Positions 17,373 through 25,615 of a stretch of DNA of 52,137 nt are shown here, piece after piece. The DNA is from an uncultured Acidobacteriia bacterium. Its GTDB lineage: Bacteria > Acidobacteriota > Terriglobia > Bryobacterales > Bryobacteraceae. Both the position numbers and the translations under genes were made by a program. How positions within the stretch are numbered: position 1 is the stretch's first letter; every line of letters begins with the position of its first letter. Below the pieces are notes generated by a model. That model did no database searches, had not been told where the DNA came from, and saw only the letters and a program-made list of their open reading frames with translations. Location of the stretch: NCBI GenBank assembly GCA_903907865.1, contig CAIVPR010000176.1, positions 1 through 52,137 on the forward strand, given 5' to 3'.

Positions 17373-20300
17373 ATGAAGACCATCACACGTTTTGCCGCCG
17401 TAGCCCTCGCAGTGGCCGCGAGCCTTTTCGCCCAGGATCTCCGCACCGCCACGCTGCTCGGCACGGTTACCGACGCCAGCGGTGCCACCGTCGCCGACGC
17501 CTCGGTGACAGTCACAAACATTGACACCAACACGGTGTCGAAGAGCAAGACGAATACCGACGGCGCGTACTACGTGCCATTTCTGATCGCGGGCCGGTAC
17601 AAGGTCGACGTGGAAGTGCCGGGTTTCAAGAAGTTCGAGCGCGGAGGCCTTGTGCTCAACGCCGGCGAAACGCCGCGCATTGATGTCCAACTCGTGATCG
17701 GTGCCGTCACCGAGGAGATCAAAGTGATGGCCGAGGCGTCGCTTCTTGCCACGGACAACGCCGTGATTGGCGGCATCACCAACGCCAAGGACATCCACGA
17801 CACCCCCATCCCGCAGTCCAAGCCGCAGCACTTCATGTACTACCAGATGGGCGCGCAGGCCAACAACGACGGCACGTACCACGTTCTCGGCCAACCCGAA
17901 CAGCAGCTTTCCTACTCCATCGACGGTGTCACTGCCAAGCAAGCCTTCGGCAAGGCGCTGGGCGACACCAACACACTGGTCACGCCTCCCGTGGACTCCC
18001 TGCAGGAGGCGCAGGTCTTCACCACCGGCATCCCGGCCGAAATCGGACACGCGGCCGGCGGCGCATACAACCTGACCACCAAGAGCGGCACCAACGAACT
18101 GCATTTCTCCGCCGAAGAGCGCTACATCAACAAGGCTTGGCTGCACCGCCAGGTGTTCAACCAGTTCTCCACCACCACGCCGTTCGAATACCACAACTTC
18201 AACTCCACCCTAAGCGGCCCCATCGTCCTGCCCAAGGTCTACAACGGCAAGAACAAGACCTTCTTTTTCCTCGGCTACCGGCTCGACTACGACCACGAGA
18301 CCAACTACGCCACTGTCTCCGTGCCCACCCAGGACGAGCTCAACGGCGACTTCAGCTTTGGCGGCGTCGGACTCGGCATCTATGACCCCAAGTCGATCAC
18401 CACCTGCGCGGCCGGCACCGCCAACTGCAACAGCGGCTACACGGCGACCAAGTTCACGGGCAACATCATCCCCGCCAGCCGCATCGACCCGGTGACCAAG
18501 AAGTTCTTCTCGCTCAACCCCTACAACCTGCCGAACCTGCCCAGCACCTTCACCACCACGGGCCCGGTGAACAACTTCTATTCCGGCAACCACTACATTT
18601 CAGACCGCCAGGCGTACCTCAGCAAAATCGACCAGCAGCTTGGTGACACGCAGAAGGTCTTCGTCCGCTACATCTGGAACAAGTACCGCGTCATCGGCAG
18701 CCGCAACAACGTGCTGTTCAACTGGAGCGCCATCGACAATACCTCGTTGGGCTTCGGCCTTCCGGAACCGATCGACGAGCGCAACATCGCCCTCAGCCAC
18801 ATCTACACCATCAGCCCCACGCTGATCAACGAGGTGCGCCTCGGGTACCAGCGGCGCAACGACATCATCACCCCGGTGACCTTGGGACAGGGTTGGGCGG
18901 CGACGCTCGGCATCCCCGGTGTCGGTCCGCAAACCTTCCCGGGCCTCGTCAGCGGCGGCGGCAGCAGCTTCACGTGGACGGCGAATCCAGGCGGGGCGTC
19001 GCGGACCCTCAACGAGGGCATCACCATGGCCGACAACATGACCAAGGTCTGGGGCCTCCACACCCTCAAATGGGGTTACCAGGGAATCCTGCAGCGCGAA
19101 AACGACATCGCGGCCTCGCAGCCGTCCGGCGTGTTCAATTTCTCCCAAGGCAACAGCGGCCTGCCGTTCGGCCCCAACACGGGCAACTCGTTCGCGTCGC
19201 TCGAACTGGGCGCGGTCTCTTCAGCGAGCTTCACCACGCTGTTGCAGAACTACCTGCCGCGCTGGTGGATGCACCAGTTCTACGTCCAGGACGACTGGCG
19301 CATCCGCCGCGACCTCACGATTTCAATCGGCGTCCGGTTCAGCCACGAGGCGCCTGCCAGCACCCAGTATGGAAACAAATCGCAGTTCAGCCCCACCACG
19401 ACCGACCCGCTCACCGGCCTGATGGGTGCCATCGTCCACCCCAAGGGCGCGCTCTACGGTGCCGGAAACCACTTCACGCCGCGGCTTGGATTCGCATGGA
19501 ACTTCCGGCCCAAGTTTGTGGCCCGCGGATCGTTCGGCATGTTCACGCAGGACATCGTGCAGCAGGTGGGGCAAGACGAATACACGGCGCAGTCGGTGGT
19601 GCAGCAGGTGTCCGGCAATCCAAATCCCGCGTTCTATCTATCGCAGGGTCCGGGGGCATTCGCGTACAACATCAACTCCTCCGCGGGAACCGCGCAGTTC
19701 GTCGGTAGCAACTACAGCTCGCGAAATATCACCTTCATCGACCCGGCGTTGCGGAATCCCTACTCGCTGACGTGGTCCGGCAGCCTGCAGTACGAATTCA
19801 AGCCCAACTATCTGGCGGAAGTGGTGTACCAGGGTGCGGCCGGGGTCGGACTGATCAACACGGGCGGAATTAACATCAACGTGCTCCCCGCGTCTATCTA
19901 CAATTCGACCGACAGCACGGTTCTGAATAATGCCTTCTCGAACACGCAGTCGTTCGTGAAGTACCCGCAATTCGGTGCCATCAACGAGTTCAGCAACTTC
20001 GGCCACAGCACGTTCAACTCGATGATTGCGCGGATTCAGCACCGCTTCAGCGACGGCTTCTCGGCGAACTCGATGTTCACCTATAGCAAGGCGATTGCGG
20101 GCGGCGCGGCGTCGGGCTGGGAATACTATGGCTGGCGGCAGACCAAGGCCGTCGCCGGATTCGACCAGAAGTTCCAGTTCGTGAACCAATACAACTACGA
20201 CCTGCCGTTCGGCAAGGGCCGCCGCTTTTTGGACAAGGGCGGTATTGTGGACCAGGTTTTCGGCGGCTGGACAGTCCTGACGATCCAGAGCGTTCGGAGC

Positions 20301-20774
20301 GGCCTGCCGGTAACCTTCGGCTTCTCGGGCAGCTCGAACAAATACCTGCCGGGACAAGGCAGCGCGCCGAGCATCAATCCAGGCGTGGCGATCAACGTCC
20401 CGAATTATGCCATCGGCCCGAATATGTGGCCGCAGCAATCCCAGAATCCGTTCTATAACATCAACGCCTTCTACGCCCCGGCCTCGTTCACGCAGGGCAA
20501 CGCCGGCGCGGGAATCGCAAGGACGGGCTGGCTGTGGTGGCCGCAGTACTCCATCACCAAGACTTGGAGCTACAAGGAGAAGTACAAGTTGACCGCCCGG
20601 ATGGACGCCAACAACCTCTTCCCGGAGACCCGTTGGCTGAACACGGCGAACAACACCGTGAATTTCTCCAGCCCCACGCTCTTCGGCAAGTTCCCGGCGA
20701 CGACAGGGTATTCGTTCAGCAACTTCTACGGACAAAACGGGACTTTCCAGGGGTCGCTGCGGATCTCGTTCTAA
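17373..20774 (+). CDS. Oar-like TonB-dependent receptor with carboxypeptidase-regulatory domain
   Basis: A 1133-residue outer-membrane protein of the large acidobacterial Oar-like group. It has a signal peptide (MKTITRFAAVALAVAASLFAQ), then a carboxypeptidase-regulatory-like beta-sandwich (about 24-110: LLGTVTDASGATVADASVTVTN through GRYKVDVEVPGFKKFE), a plug domain with YSIDGVTA and AEIGHAAGGAYNLTTKSGTNELHFSAEERY, and a long beta-barrel with many aromatic strands. It ends LRISF, a normal barrel terminus. These receptors are thought to take up large nutrients such as oligosaccharides or peptides, or to act at the cell surface. No partner SusD-like gene lies beside it. Confidence 0.95.
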   Translation: MKTITRFAAVALAVAASLFAQDLRTATLLGTVTDASGATVADASVTVTNIDTNTVSKSKTNTDGAYYVPFLIAGRYKVDVEVPGFKKFERGGLVLNAGETPRIDVQLVIGAVTEEIKVMAEASLLATDNAVIGGITNAKDIHDTPIPQSKPQHFMYYQMGAQANNDGTYHVLGQPEQQLSYSIDGVTAKQAFGKALGDTNTLVTPPVDSLQEAQVFTTGIPAEIGHAAGGAYNLTTKSGTNELHFSAEERYINKAWLHRQVFNQFSTTTPFEYHNFNSTLSGPIVLPKVYNGKNKTFFFLGYRLDYDHETNYATVSVPTQDELNGDFSFGGVGLGIYDPKSITTCAAGTANCNSGYTATKFTGNIIPASRIDPVTKKFFSLNPYNLPNLPSTFTTTGPVNNFYSGNHYISDRQAYLSKIDQQLGDTQKVFVRYIWNKYRVIGSRNNVLFNWSAIDNTSLGFGLPEPIDERNIALSHIYTISPTLINEVRLGYQRRNDIITPVTLGQGWAATLGIPGVGPQTFPGLVSGGGSSFTWTANPGGASRTLNEGITMADNMTKVWGLHTLKWGYQGILQRENDIAASQPSGVFNFSQGNSGLPFGPNTGNSFASLELGAVSSASFTTLLQNYLPRWWMHQFYVQDDWRIRRDLTISIGVRFSHEAPASTQYGNKSQFSPTTTDPLTGLMGAIVHPKGALYGAGNHFTPRLGFAWNFRPKFVARGSFGMFTQDIVQQVGQDEYTAQSVVQQVSGNPNPAFYLSQGPGAFAYNINSSAGTAQFVGSNYSSRNITFIDPALRNPYSLTWSGSLQYEFKPNYLAEVVYQGAAGVGLINTGGININVLPASIYNSTDSTVLNNAFSNTQSFVKYPQFGAINEFSNFGHSTFNSMIARIQHRFSDGFSANSMFTYSKAIAGGAASGWEYYGWRQTKAVAGFDQKFQFVNQYNYDLPFGKGRRFLDKGGIVDQVFGGWTVLTIQSVRSGLPVTFGFSGSSNKYLPGQGSAPSINPGVAINVPNYAIGPNMWPQQSQNPFYNINAFYAPASFTQGNAGAGIARTGWLWWPQYSITKTWSYKEKYKLTARMDANNLFPETRWLNTANNTVNFSSPTLFGKFPATTGYSFSNFYGQNGTFQGSLRISF

Positions 20775-20776
20775 GC

Positions 20777-20802
20777 GGCTAGACTGCAGGGCTAGACTGC
20801 AG
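20777..20802 (+). repeat. Tandem 13-bp repeat carrying a TAGACT box
   Basis: The unit GGCTAGACTGCAG occurs twice without spacing, just after the receptor stop and before the next gene. Each unit contains TAGACT, a plausible -10 hexamer that also occurs before the carbonic anhydrase gene (GGCTAGACTG at 16610-16619) and the glycosyltransferase gene (complement of 40027-40032). The repeat may have duplicated a promoter box. Confidence 0.7.
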
Positions 20803-20819
20803 GGCTATTCTGATAGGAT

Positions 20820-21131
20820 ATGACCCGTATCCTCCAACAACTCGGCCTGTCCATCGTCATGGCGGCCACGCTCCTGGCCCACGGGGGCGGAGAACATCTG
20901 ACAGGAACCGTGAAATCGATCGCGGCGGACAAGCTCGTCTTGGAGACGACGAAGCGCGAAACGCTGACGATCGTCCTGACCGCCAAGACCCAGGTCGTCA
21001 AGAGCAAGGCCAAGGGCGACCTGAAGGATCTGAAGGCCGGTGACCGCGCGGTGGTCCACGCCGCCAAGAACAAGGCTGGCCAGTGGGAAGCCGAGGAAGT
21101 CGATTTCGGACCCGCTCCGGCGGCCAAATAA
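20820..21131 (+). CDS. Exported small protein, DUF5666-like
   Basis: A 103-residue protein with a signal peptide ending about residue 20 (LGLSIVMAATLLA), then HGGGEHLTGTVKSIAADKLVLETTKRETLTIVLTAKTQVVKSKAKGDLKDLKAGDRAVVHA. This is one small beta-barrel (OB-like) unit like those in DUF5666 proteins, with the TxVxxxKGxxxDLKxGDRVxV pattern. The function is unknown; such domains often accompany metal or envelope stress genes. A TATTCT box lies eight bases before the ATG with no Shine-Dalgarno, suggesting a leaderless transcript. Confidence 0.75.
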   Translation: MTRILQQLGLSIVMAATLLAHGGGEHLTGTVKSIAADKLVLETTKRETLTIVLTAKTQVVKSKAKGDLKDLKAGDRAVVHAAKNKAGQWEAEEVDFGPAPAAK

Positions 21132-21171
21132 AGTATTGTGGGGCGGCACCCCGGTGGGAGAGAATGGCACT

Positions 21172-22521
21172 GTGGGCCAACCGTACTCCCTGCAGGAACT
21201 CGCGCTGAAGAACTTCCGGTGCTTTCCGGAGCTGCGTGTTCAATTTCATGAGCGGTTGACGGTGTTGGTGGCCAGAAATGGTGGCGGCAAGACTGCGCTG
21301 CTTGACGGGATCGCGGTGGGACTCCGGCCGTTCGTGGACAAGCTGGGGGGACGCAGCATGTCCGCCGGATTCACCATTCGCGACACGCGGAGGCGTCAGA
21401 CCCGCGACGGCCGGATGGAAATGGTGCAGCCCGTTCGGCTCGAACTTCGGGGGACGTTCGGCGGAGTGGATCTGCATTGGGCGCGGCAGGGCAGTGGTCG
21501 AACCACCATGGCTGAGGCAAAGCCGCTTCAGAACTGTGCGGCGCAATTGTTGGGCCAAATCCGTGACTGGGATGAATTAAGGAGTCCGGTAGATCCGGTC
21601 CAGCCTCTTATCTGCTATTACGGCACGGGTCGGCTATGGGATAGCAACAATCGACTCAGTGCCAAGCTGAAGGTGCGCGGCCCCGCGCCGAACGGGCGGA
21701 GTACAGGCTATGTGGACTGCCTGTCCTCCTCCTCCCACTACAAGTTCTTCCTGAATTGGTTCCGCAGGTTTTCCTATGCGTCCAAACAGTTCCGGGACGA
21801 TACCGGGAGTCTACCCCCCAACTCGGCGCTTCAAGCAATTGGAAAGGCAGTCGACATAGCTCTGCGGTCGAGCGGCTGGCACTCGCTTGAGTGGGATTTC
21901 GCGGAGGATGAGGCGCGCGTGAGCCATCCGGCTCATGGACGTTTGCCGGTCGATATGCTGAGCGACGGGGTGCGGAGCATGATTGGGCTGGTTGCGGACC
22001 TTGCCCACAGGGCCGTTCGGCTCAATCCCCAATATACATTCCTGGCCGCCATGGAGACACCCGGGATCGTCCTCATTGACGAGGTGGACCTGCACCTGCA
22101 CCCGGAATGGCAGCAGAGAATACTCTCGTCGTTGCTCGATGCTTTCCCGAAAGTCCAATTCATTGTCACAACCCACAGCCCGCAAGTCCTGACAACCACC
22201 CGGAAGGAAAACATTCGGGTGCTGGCTGCGGACGCAAACGGGGAGTGGTCGGCTCGCCAGCCCGAGAACAGCCCGCTGGCGCATGATTCCAGCGACGCTC
22301 TCGCCTTGGTCATGGATGTTGCGCCCCGCCCCGAGTTGGGGGTAACAAAGGACATCCACGCATACGAATTGATGGCCCGCGAAGGTGGGATGGATTCGGA
22401 AGCAGCCCTCAAGATCCGGGGACGACTGGACGCGGAAGGCTTCGAGTTCGGCGGAGCGGATCAGGCTCTCTTCGAGTTCTTGGCCCGAAAGGCGCACGTC
22501 AAACGAGCGGAGTTGGTGTGA
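21172..22521 (+). CDS. AAA/ABC-type ATPase, PtuA-like (Septu defence)
   Basis: An ATPase of about 449 residues related to COG3950/AAA_15-type ATPases. From the GTG at 21172 it begins VGQPYSLQELALKNFRCFPELRVQF, with Walker A ARNGGGKT (about 34-41), an ABC-like signature MLSDGVRSMIGLVADLAHR (about 260), Walker B VLIDEVDLHLHPEWQQRIL (about 305), and a His switch in FIVTTHSPQVL. It is paired with an HNH nuclease by a GTGA overlap, the arrangement of Septu (PtuAB) antiphage systems, where PtuA forms the ATP-sensing scaffold. Longer upstream starts would run into the preceding gene. No reverse transcriptase is present, so it is not a retron. The Septu label is inference from family and order. Confidence 0.75.
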   Translation: MGQPYSLQELALKNFRCFPELRVQFHERLTVLVARNGGGKTALLDGIAVGLRPFVDKLGGRSMSAGFTIRDTRRRQTRDGRMEMVQPVRLELRGTFGGVDLHWARQGSGRTTMAEAKPLQNCAAQLLGQIRDWDELRSPVDPVQPLICYYGTGRLWDSNNRLSAKLKVRGPAPNGRSTGYVDCLSSSSHYKFFLNWFRRFSYASKQFRDDTGSLPPNSALQAIGKAVDIALRSSGWHSLEWDFAEDEARVSHPAHGRLPVDMLSDGVRSMIGLVADLAHRAVRLNPQYTFLAAMETPGIVLIDEVDLHLHPEWQQRILSSLLDAFPKVQFIVTTHSPQVLTTTRKENIRVLAADANGEWSARQPENSPLAHDSSDALALVMDVAPRPELGVTKDIHAYELMAREGGMDSEAALKIRGRLDAEGFEFGGADQALFEFLARKAHVKRAELV

Positions 22522-23102
22522 TTGAACTGGACCACGCGCTGAGTGAACCTCCCGAGCTTGCACGTTTCCGGCGACGGTATCCAGATGCGTCGTGGGGCGA
22601 GCCAGAATTCGGGGCAATTAAGCCAGTAGTGCAACGGCAACTGCATTTCGAACAAGCTGGCTTGTGCGTGTATTGCGAAGGTTCGCTCGCGGTCGACGAG
22701 GGGCACCTGGAGCACATCCAGCCCCGATCGGCGGTCCCGGATCGGACATTCGAGTACACCAACTTGGCGCATAGCTGCAATGGCTCGACCCCTCCGCAGC
22801 ATTGTGGTCATTGGAAGGCGGACCGACCGCTGCCGGTGGAGCCCCGCATTGAATGCAACCAGTTCTTTTCGTTCATTGGCAGCGACGGGAATGTCGTACC
22901 CGCGATGGGTCTGTCTCCCGAAGACCGGGAGCGGGCGCGAGGGACAATCGACGTTCTCGGCCTGAATGTCCCTCGACTGGCGCACGCGCGGAGGCGGTAC
23001 TACGAAGCCGCGCGGTACTTGGCCGATTCGGATCGGGACGACTTTCTCCAATCCCAGCCTTTCCGCTGGACTCTGCGTCGCGCATTCCCCAAGTCGTCAT
23101 AG
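22518..23102 (+). CDS. HNH endonuclease, TIGR02646/PtuB-like
   Basis: A 194-residue HNH nuclease. The His-Me core is C50-x2-C53 (CVYCEG), HLEHIQPRS with H63 and H66, then N82 (TNLAHSCNGS) with C87 and a second CGHWK knuckle at C96. This resembles TIGR02646 proteins, which serve as PtuB nucleases in Septu and in retron-Septu systems. It starts with GTG overlapping the ATPase stop by four bases, so it is translationally coupled. On infection it would degrade nucleic acid; the trigger and target cannot be read here. The C-terminal 90 residues are helical and less conserved. Confidence 0.8.
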   Translation: MIELDHALSEPPELARFRRRYPDASWGEPEFGAIKPVVQRQLHFEQAGLCVYCEGSLAVDEGHLEHIQPRSAVPDRTFEYTNLAHSCNGSTPPQHCGHWKADRPLPVEPRIECNQFFSFIGSDGNVVPAMGLSPEDRERARGTIDVLGLNVPRLAHARRRYYEAARYLADSDRDDFLQSQPFRWTLRRAFPKSS

Positions 23103-23127
23103 ACTGGGAGATTGAGAAGGTAGTCCA

Positions 23128-23493
23128 ATGAAGAAGAACTGGCTGATTCCCGTCGCCATCGCCGCCGCCTACGCCATCGGTCGAGCCCAAGGTCCGGCAG
23201 GCGTGGCACCCTCCGTAGCCCCGGATGTGAAGCTCGAAAACAACCGCGTCCGGGTTACGGAACTCGACTATCATCCCGCCGTGCCTCGCGAGAAGTCCAT
23301 CCGCAAGGCCGACCAGGTCATCGTCTTCCTCGACGACTCCCGGTACGAACGCATCGACCCCGACACGGGCGCCAAGGAGATCCGCACACGCAAATCCGGC
23401 GACGTGATTTGGCATTTCAAGGGCGAAGTGGCACCGGTCCTCACCAATCAGGATAAGAAAACCTACCGCACGCTGGTCATCGAACTCAAATGA
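23128..23493 (+). CDS. Exported cupin-like protein
   Basis: A 121-residue protein with an N-terminal membrane or signal segment (MKKNWLIPVAIAAAYAIGRA), then a single small beta-barrel-like domain: VKLENNRVRVTELDYHPAVPREKS, QVIVFLDDSRYERID, KSGDVIWHFKGEVAPVLTN and YRTLVIELK. The pattern of an ENxxVRVxE strand and a later GDVxWH strand is that of small cupins, though the metal-binding His set is incomplete. The function is unknown. It overlaps the hydrolase start by four bases (ATGA), so the two are co-translated. Confidence 0.65.
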   Translation: MKKNWLIPVAIAAAYAIGRAQGPAGVAPSVAPDVKLENNRVRVTELDYHPAVPREKSIRKADQVIVFLDDSRYERIDPDTGAKEIRTRKSGDVIWHFKGEVAPVLTNQDKKTYRTLVIELK

Positions 23494-24779
23494 AGCGGCT
23501 CCTGCTACTTGCGGCGCTGGTGGCCCCGGCCTCCGCCCAAACCTTCTACAGTGTCCCCGGCCCGGACGCGCCGGAACTGGCCCGGCGCGGTTCCTTCGGG
23601 GTCGGCGTGCGCACGATGGACCTAGTCCACAAGGGGCAGGTCGACATCCTGAAGTTCGACAAGGACACAGGCAAGGCCCCGCTCTACGACCGTCCGCTCA
23701 AGGTGGAACTCTGGTACCCGGCCCTTATCCCGGCGGGCGTCGAGGAGAAGACCACTTACACCAGCCGCAATCCCGGCAACACCAACCCGCCGGGCAGCTT
23801 TGAAACGATCGGGAAGGCGCTCCGCGACGCCGTCCCGCTGCCCGACCGCAAGTTCCCGTTGGTCGTCGTCTCGCACGGCTATCCCGGCACGCGCACATTT
23901 TTGACGTACCTCACCGAAAACCTGGCGTCGAAGGGGTATGTGGTGGCGGCCATCGACCATACCGATTCCGTCCTCGGCGAGATCCGCCCGTTCCAGAGCA
24001 CGTTGCTGAACCGCTCGGCCGACCAACTATTCGTGGTCGAATCGCTTTCCACCCTGCCCGACGTCGATGCCTCCAACACGGCCATCGTCGGCTATTCGAT
24101 GGGCGGCTACGGGGCGCTCACCAGCGCCGGTGCCGGAATCAGTTCCAAAAGCGCACTAGCGACGTTCGTCCCCGGCGGTTATCTCGCCGACTGGTTCGCC
24201 GACAGCCCCAAGTTCCAGGGTCTGAACCGGTCGACGATCAAGGGCATCGTCGCCATCGCGCCGTGGGGCGAGCAGCCGCCGAACAACGCCTGGGACGCGG
24301 CAGGCTTGGCGGGAATCCGCATCCCCTCGCTCTTCATCGCAGGCGACCAGGACGACGTTGCCGACTACGCCAACGGCAATCGGCCCGCCTTCGAAAAGGC
24401 CATAAACTCCGACCGCTGCATGCTGGTTTACGAGAACGCCAGCCACAACACCGGCGGCAATCCACTTCCGATGCCGACCACCGATCCGCGCTTCCTCTCC
24501 TTCTTCCAAGAATCGGTATGGCGCAAGGACCGGATCAACGCCATCAACCAGCACTTCATCACCGCCTTCCTCGACTGGACGCTCAAGGGCGAGACTGCGA
24601 AGCGGGAATACCTGCACTTGGCCATCCCCCGATCCAGCGACGGCAAGTGGGTCATGTCGCCGGGCTCGCAAGATGCCGGACAGTTCAGCACCGGCAAAGA
24701 CGCGCAGGGGAATCTGTTTTGGAAAGGGTTCCAGCGGCGGTCCGCGTTGGGGCTGGAGATGCGCTGCTTGGAGAAATGA
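23490..24779 (+). CDS. Secreted alpha/beta hydrolase (dienelactone hydrolase/PAF-acetylhydrolase type)
   Basis: A 429-residue secreted hydrolase with signal peptide MKRLLLLAALVAPASAQ. The fold is marked by VELWYPA, FPLVVVSHGYPGTRTFLTYLTENLASKGYVVAAIDHTDS (oxyanion-hole strand and loop) and the nucleophile elbow GYSMGGYG. SLFIAGDQDDVADYA gives the probable acidic residue, and the segment around YENASHNTGG the His. Such enzymes cleave esters or platelet-activating-factor-like lipids. Its last 44 coding bases are one copy of a perfect direct repeat, and the stop TGA is partly supplied by the inserted element that follows. Before the insertion the gene would have ended TAG, one base before the S41-like gene. 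Confidence 0.88.
   Translation: MKRLLLLAALVAPASAQTFYSVPGPDAPELARRGSFGVGVRTMDLVHKGQVDILKFDKDTGKAPLYDRPLKVELWYPALIPAGVEEKTTYTSRNPGNTNPPGSFETIGKALRDAVPLPDRKFPLVVVSHGYPGTRTFLTYLTENLASKGYVVAAIDHTDSVLGEIRPFQSTLLNRSADQLFVVESLSTLPDVDASNTAIVGYSMGGYGALTSAGAGISSKSALATFVPGGYLADWFADSPKFQGLNRSTIKGIVAIAPWGEQPPNNAWDAAGLAGIRIPSLFIAGDQDDVADYANGNRPAFEKAINSDRCMLVYENASHNTGGNPLPMPTTDPRFLSFFQESVWRKDRINAINQHFITAFLDWTLKGETAKREYLHLAIPRSSDGKWVMSPGSQDAGQFSTGKDAQGNLFWKGFQRRSALGLEMRCLEK
24734..24777 (+). repeat. 44-bp direct repeat, left copy
   Basis: Identical over 44 bases to 25569-25612. This copy is the 3' end of the hydrolase gene and ends on the first base of its stop codon. The copies bracket an 835-bp insertion. 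Upstream of both copies AGGGT is also shared in diverged context, so the original duplication may have been slightly longer. Confidence 0.95.
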
Positions 24780-24786
24780 TGTAGAG

Positions 24787-24797
24787 CCTGTCGTGAC
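24787..24797 (+). repeat. Left inverted end of inserted element
   Basis: CCTGTCGTGAC, matching the reverse complement of 25554-25564 at 10 of 11 positions. It lies nine bases inside the left 44-bp repeat. Confidence 0.5.
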
Positions 24798-24852
24798 TTG
24801 AGCCGGCGCGCGTTCGGATTTCGGCCATAACTACTGTGATATTCTCCTCTCT

Positions 24853-25557
24853 ATGATGCAAACTGCCAGTCCGCAAAGGTTGCCGATCATTCACGGCCCT
24901 ACTAGGGTCGTAGTGCAGCCCGTCAGGCTGCACCGCGAAGACTATGCACACGTCATCGATATCTTCGCTCACAGTAGGTGCACTCACTTGAGAATTGAGG
25001 CCATCGATGATCCGGCGGCACCAGCGAAGCTGGTGACGCCCCCGGAGGGAATCAGTCAGTTGGCGGAGGTTATTCAATCGCTACGAGTGATGGCTGACGG
25101 TCCAACGGTCTCGATTCAGTTGAGCGATAAGAGCGCCATGATTGAGGTTAACCATGATGATGGCTCGGATGGATTCTACGAGATTGGGCTTGCAACGAGC
25201 TTGGCCAAGATTCTCGACCGGCATCCTGCCCACCGAATCGCGCGCGCGTGGTTCGGTACGAGCACCGCGGCCGCCTTTGTAGGTGCAATAGCGTGCTGGG
25301 AAATCAGAGAACATGGCATTATTGACGGTGATAATTATCAGTTTTTTCGGATTATCGCAATGTGTTCAGCACTTTTTTATTTGTGCTATTTTACATTCGT
25401 CCAATGGTATTGGCGGCCGTTCAAGATGTACAATAGGTCTCGAGATGCGTCTCGGCCATCTCGAAGCGACTGGGTGAAGATCATTGTTGGAGCAATCGCG
25501 GCGGGCATCTGCAAGGTTCTCTTCGACGCCCTCACAAGACACGCCACCGGCAGGTGA
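24853..25557 (+). CDS. Orphan membrane protein in inserted element
   Basis: A 234-residue protein I do not recognise. Residues 1-130 look soluble, with alternating strands (VVVQPVRLHREDYAHVIDIF, HLRIEAID, VSIQLSDKSAMIEVNHDD) and an amphipathic helix near 112-122. Three hydrophobic segments follow at about 133-149, 164-186 and 208-226, with a basic loop between the last two (KMYNRSRDASRPSRSDW). There is no signal peptide. The overall plan, a soluble sensor-like domain before a short membrane block, is seen in some defence effectors, but nothing here proves that. TATTCT lies seven bases before the ATG, so it probably carries its own leaderless promoter. The TGA lies in the right inverted end. 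Confidence 0.75.
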   Translation: MMQTASPQRLPIIHGPTRVVVQPVRLHREDYAHVIDIFAHSRCTHLRIEAIDDPAAPAKLVTPPEGISQLAEVIQSLRVMADGPTVSIQLSDKSAMIEVNHDDGSDGFYEIGLATSLAKILDRHPAHRIARAWFGTSTAAAFVGAIACWEIREHGIIDGDNYQFFRIIAMCSALFYLCYFTFVQWYWRPFKMYNRSRDASRPSRSDWVKIIVGAIAAGICKVLFDALTRHATGR

Positions 25558-25564
25558 CGACAGG
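25554..25564 (+). repeat. Right inverted end of inserted element
   Basis: GTGACGACAGG, the partner of 24787-24797 with one mismatch. It includes the stop codon of the orphan membrane-protein gene and ends four bases before the right 44-bp repeat. Confidence 0.5.
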
Positions 25565-25568
25565 GTCT

Positions 25569-25612
25569 GCGGCGGTCCGCGTTGGGGCTGGAGATGCGCT
25601 GCTTGGAGAAAT
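25569..25612 (+). repeat. 44-bp direct repeat, right copy
   Basis: Identical to 24734-24777. In the frame of the hydrolase it still reads to LEK and then TAG, followed by one base and the ATG of the S41-like gene, so this copy keeps the original gene junction. It is no longer attached to an open hydrolase frame. Confidence 0.95.
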
Positions 25613-25615
25613 AGG

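Larger units (their letters stand above)
24778..25612 (+). mobile_element. 835-bp inserted element with one membrane-protein gene
   Basis: Removing 24778-25612 joins the hydrolase gene to the sequence AGGATG and restores a tight hydrolase-S41 peptidase junction. The segment therefore looks like an insertion whose right end duplicates the hydrolase 3' end. Inside the repeats are imperfect inverted ends: CCTGTCGTGAC at 24787-24797 and GTGACGACAGG at 25554-25564 (10 of 11 match as inverted repeats). The interior is visibly more AT-rich than its surroundings around 25300-25440. No integrase or transposase is encoded, so movement would need a helper enzyme or recombination between the repeats. The element type is unknown. 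Confidence 0.65.

Noticed and set aside
21172-23102. Retron association of the ATPase-HNH pair
   Set aside because: No reverse transcriptase gene or structured non-coding RNA was seen beside the pair.
24734-25612. Integron cassette or classic insertion sequence for the 835-bp element
   Set aside because: The repeats are 44 bases long, far above a normal target duplication, no attC-like core or integrase is seen, and the only gene encodes a membrane protein.
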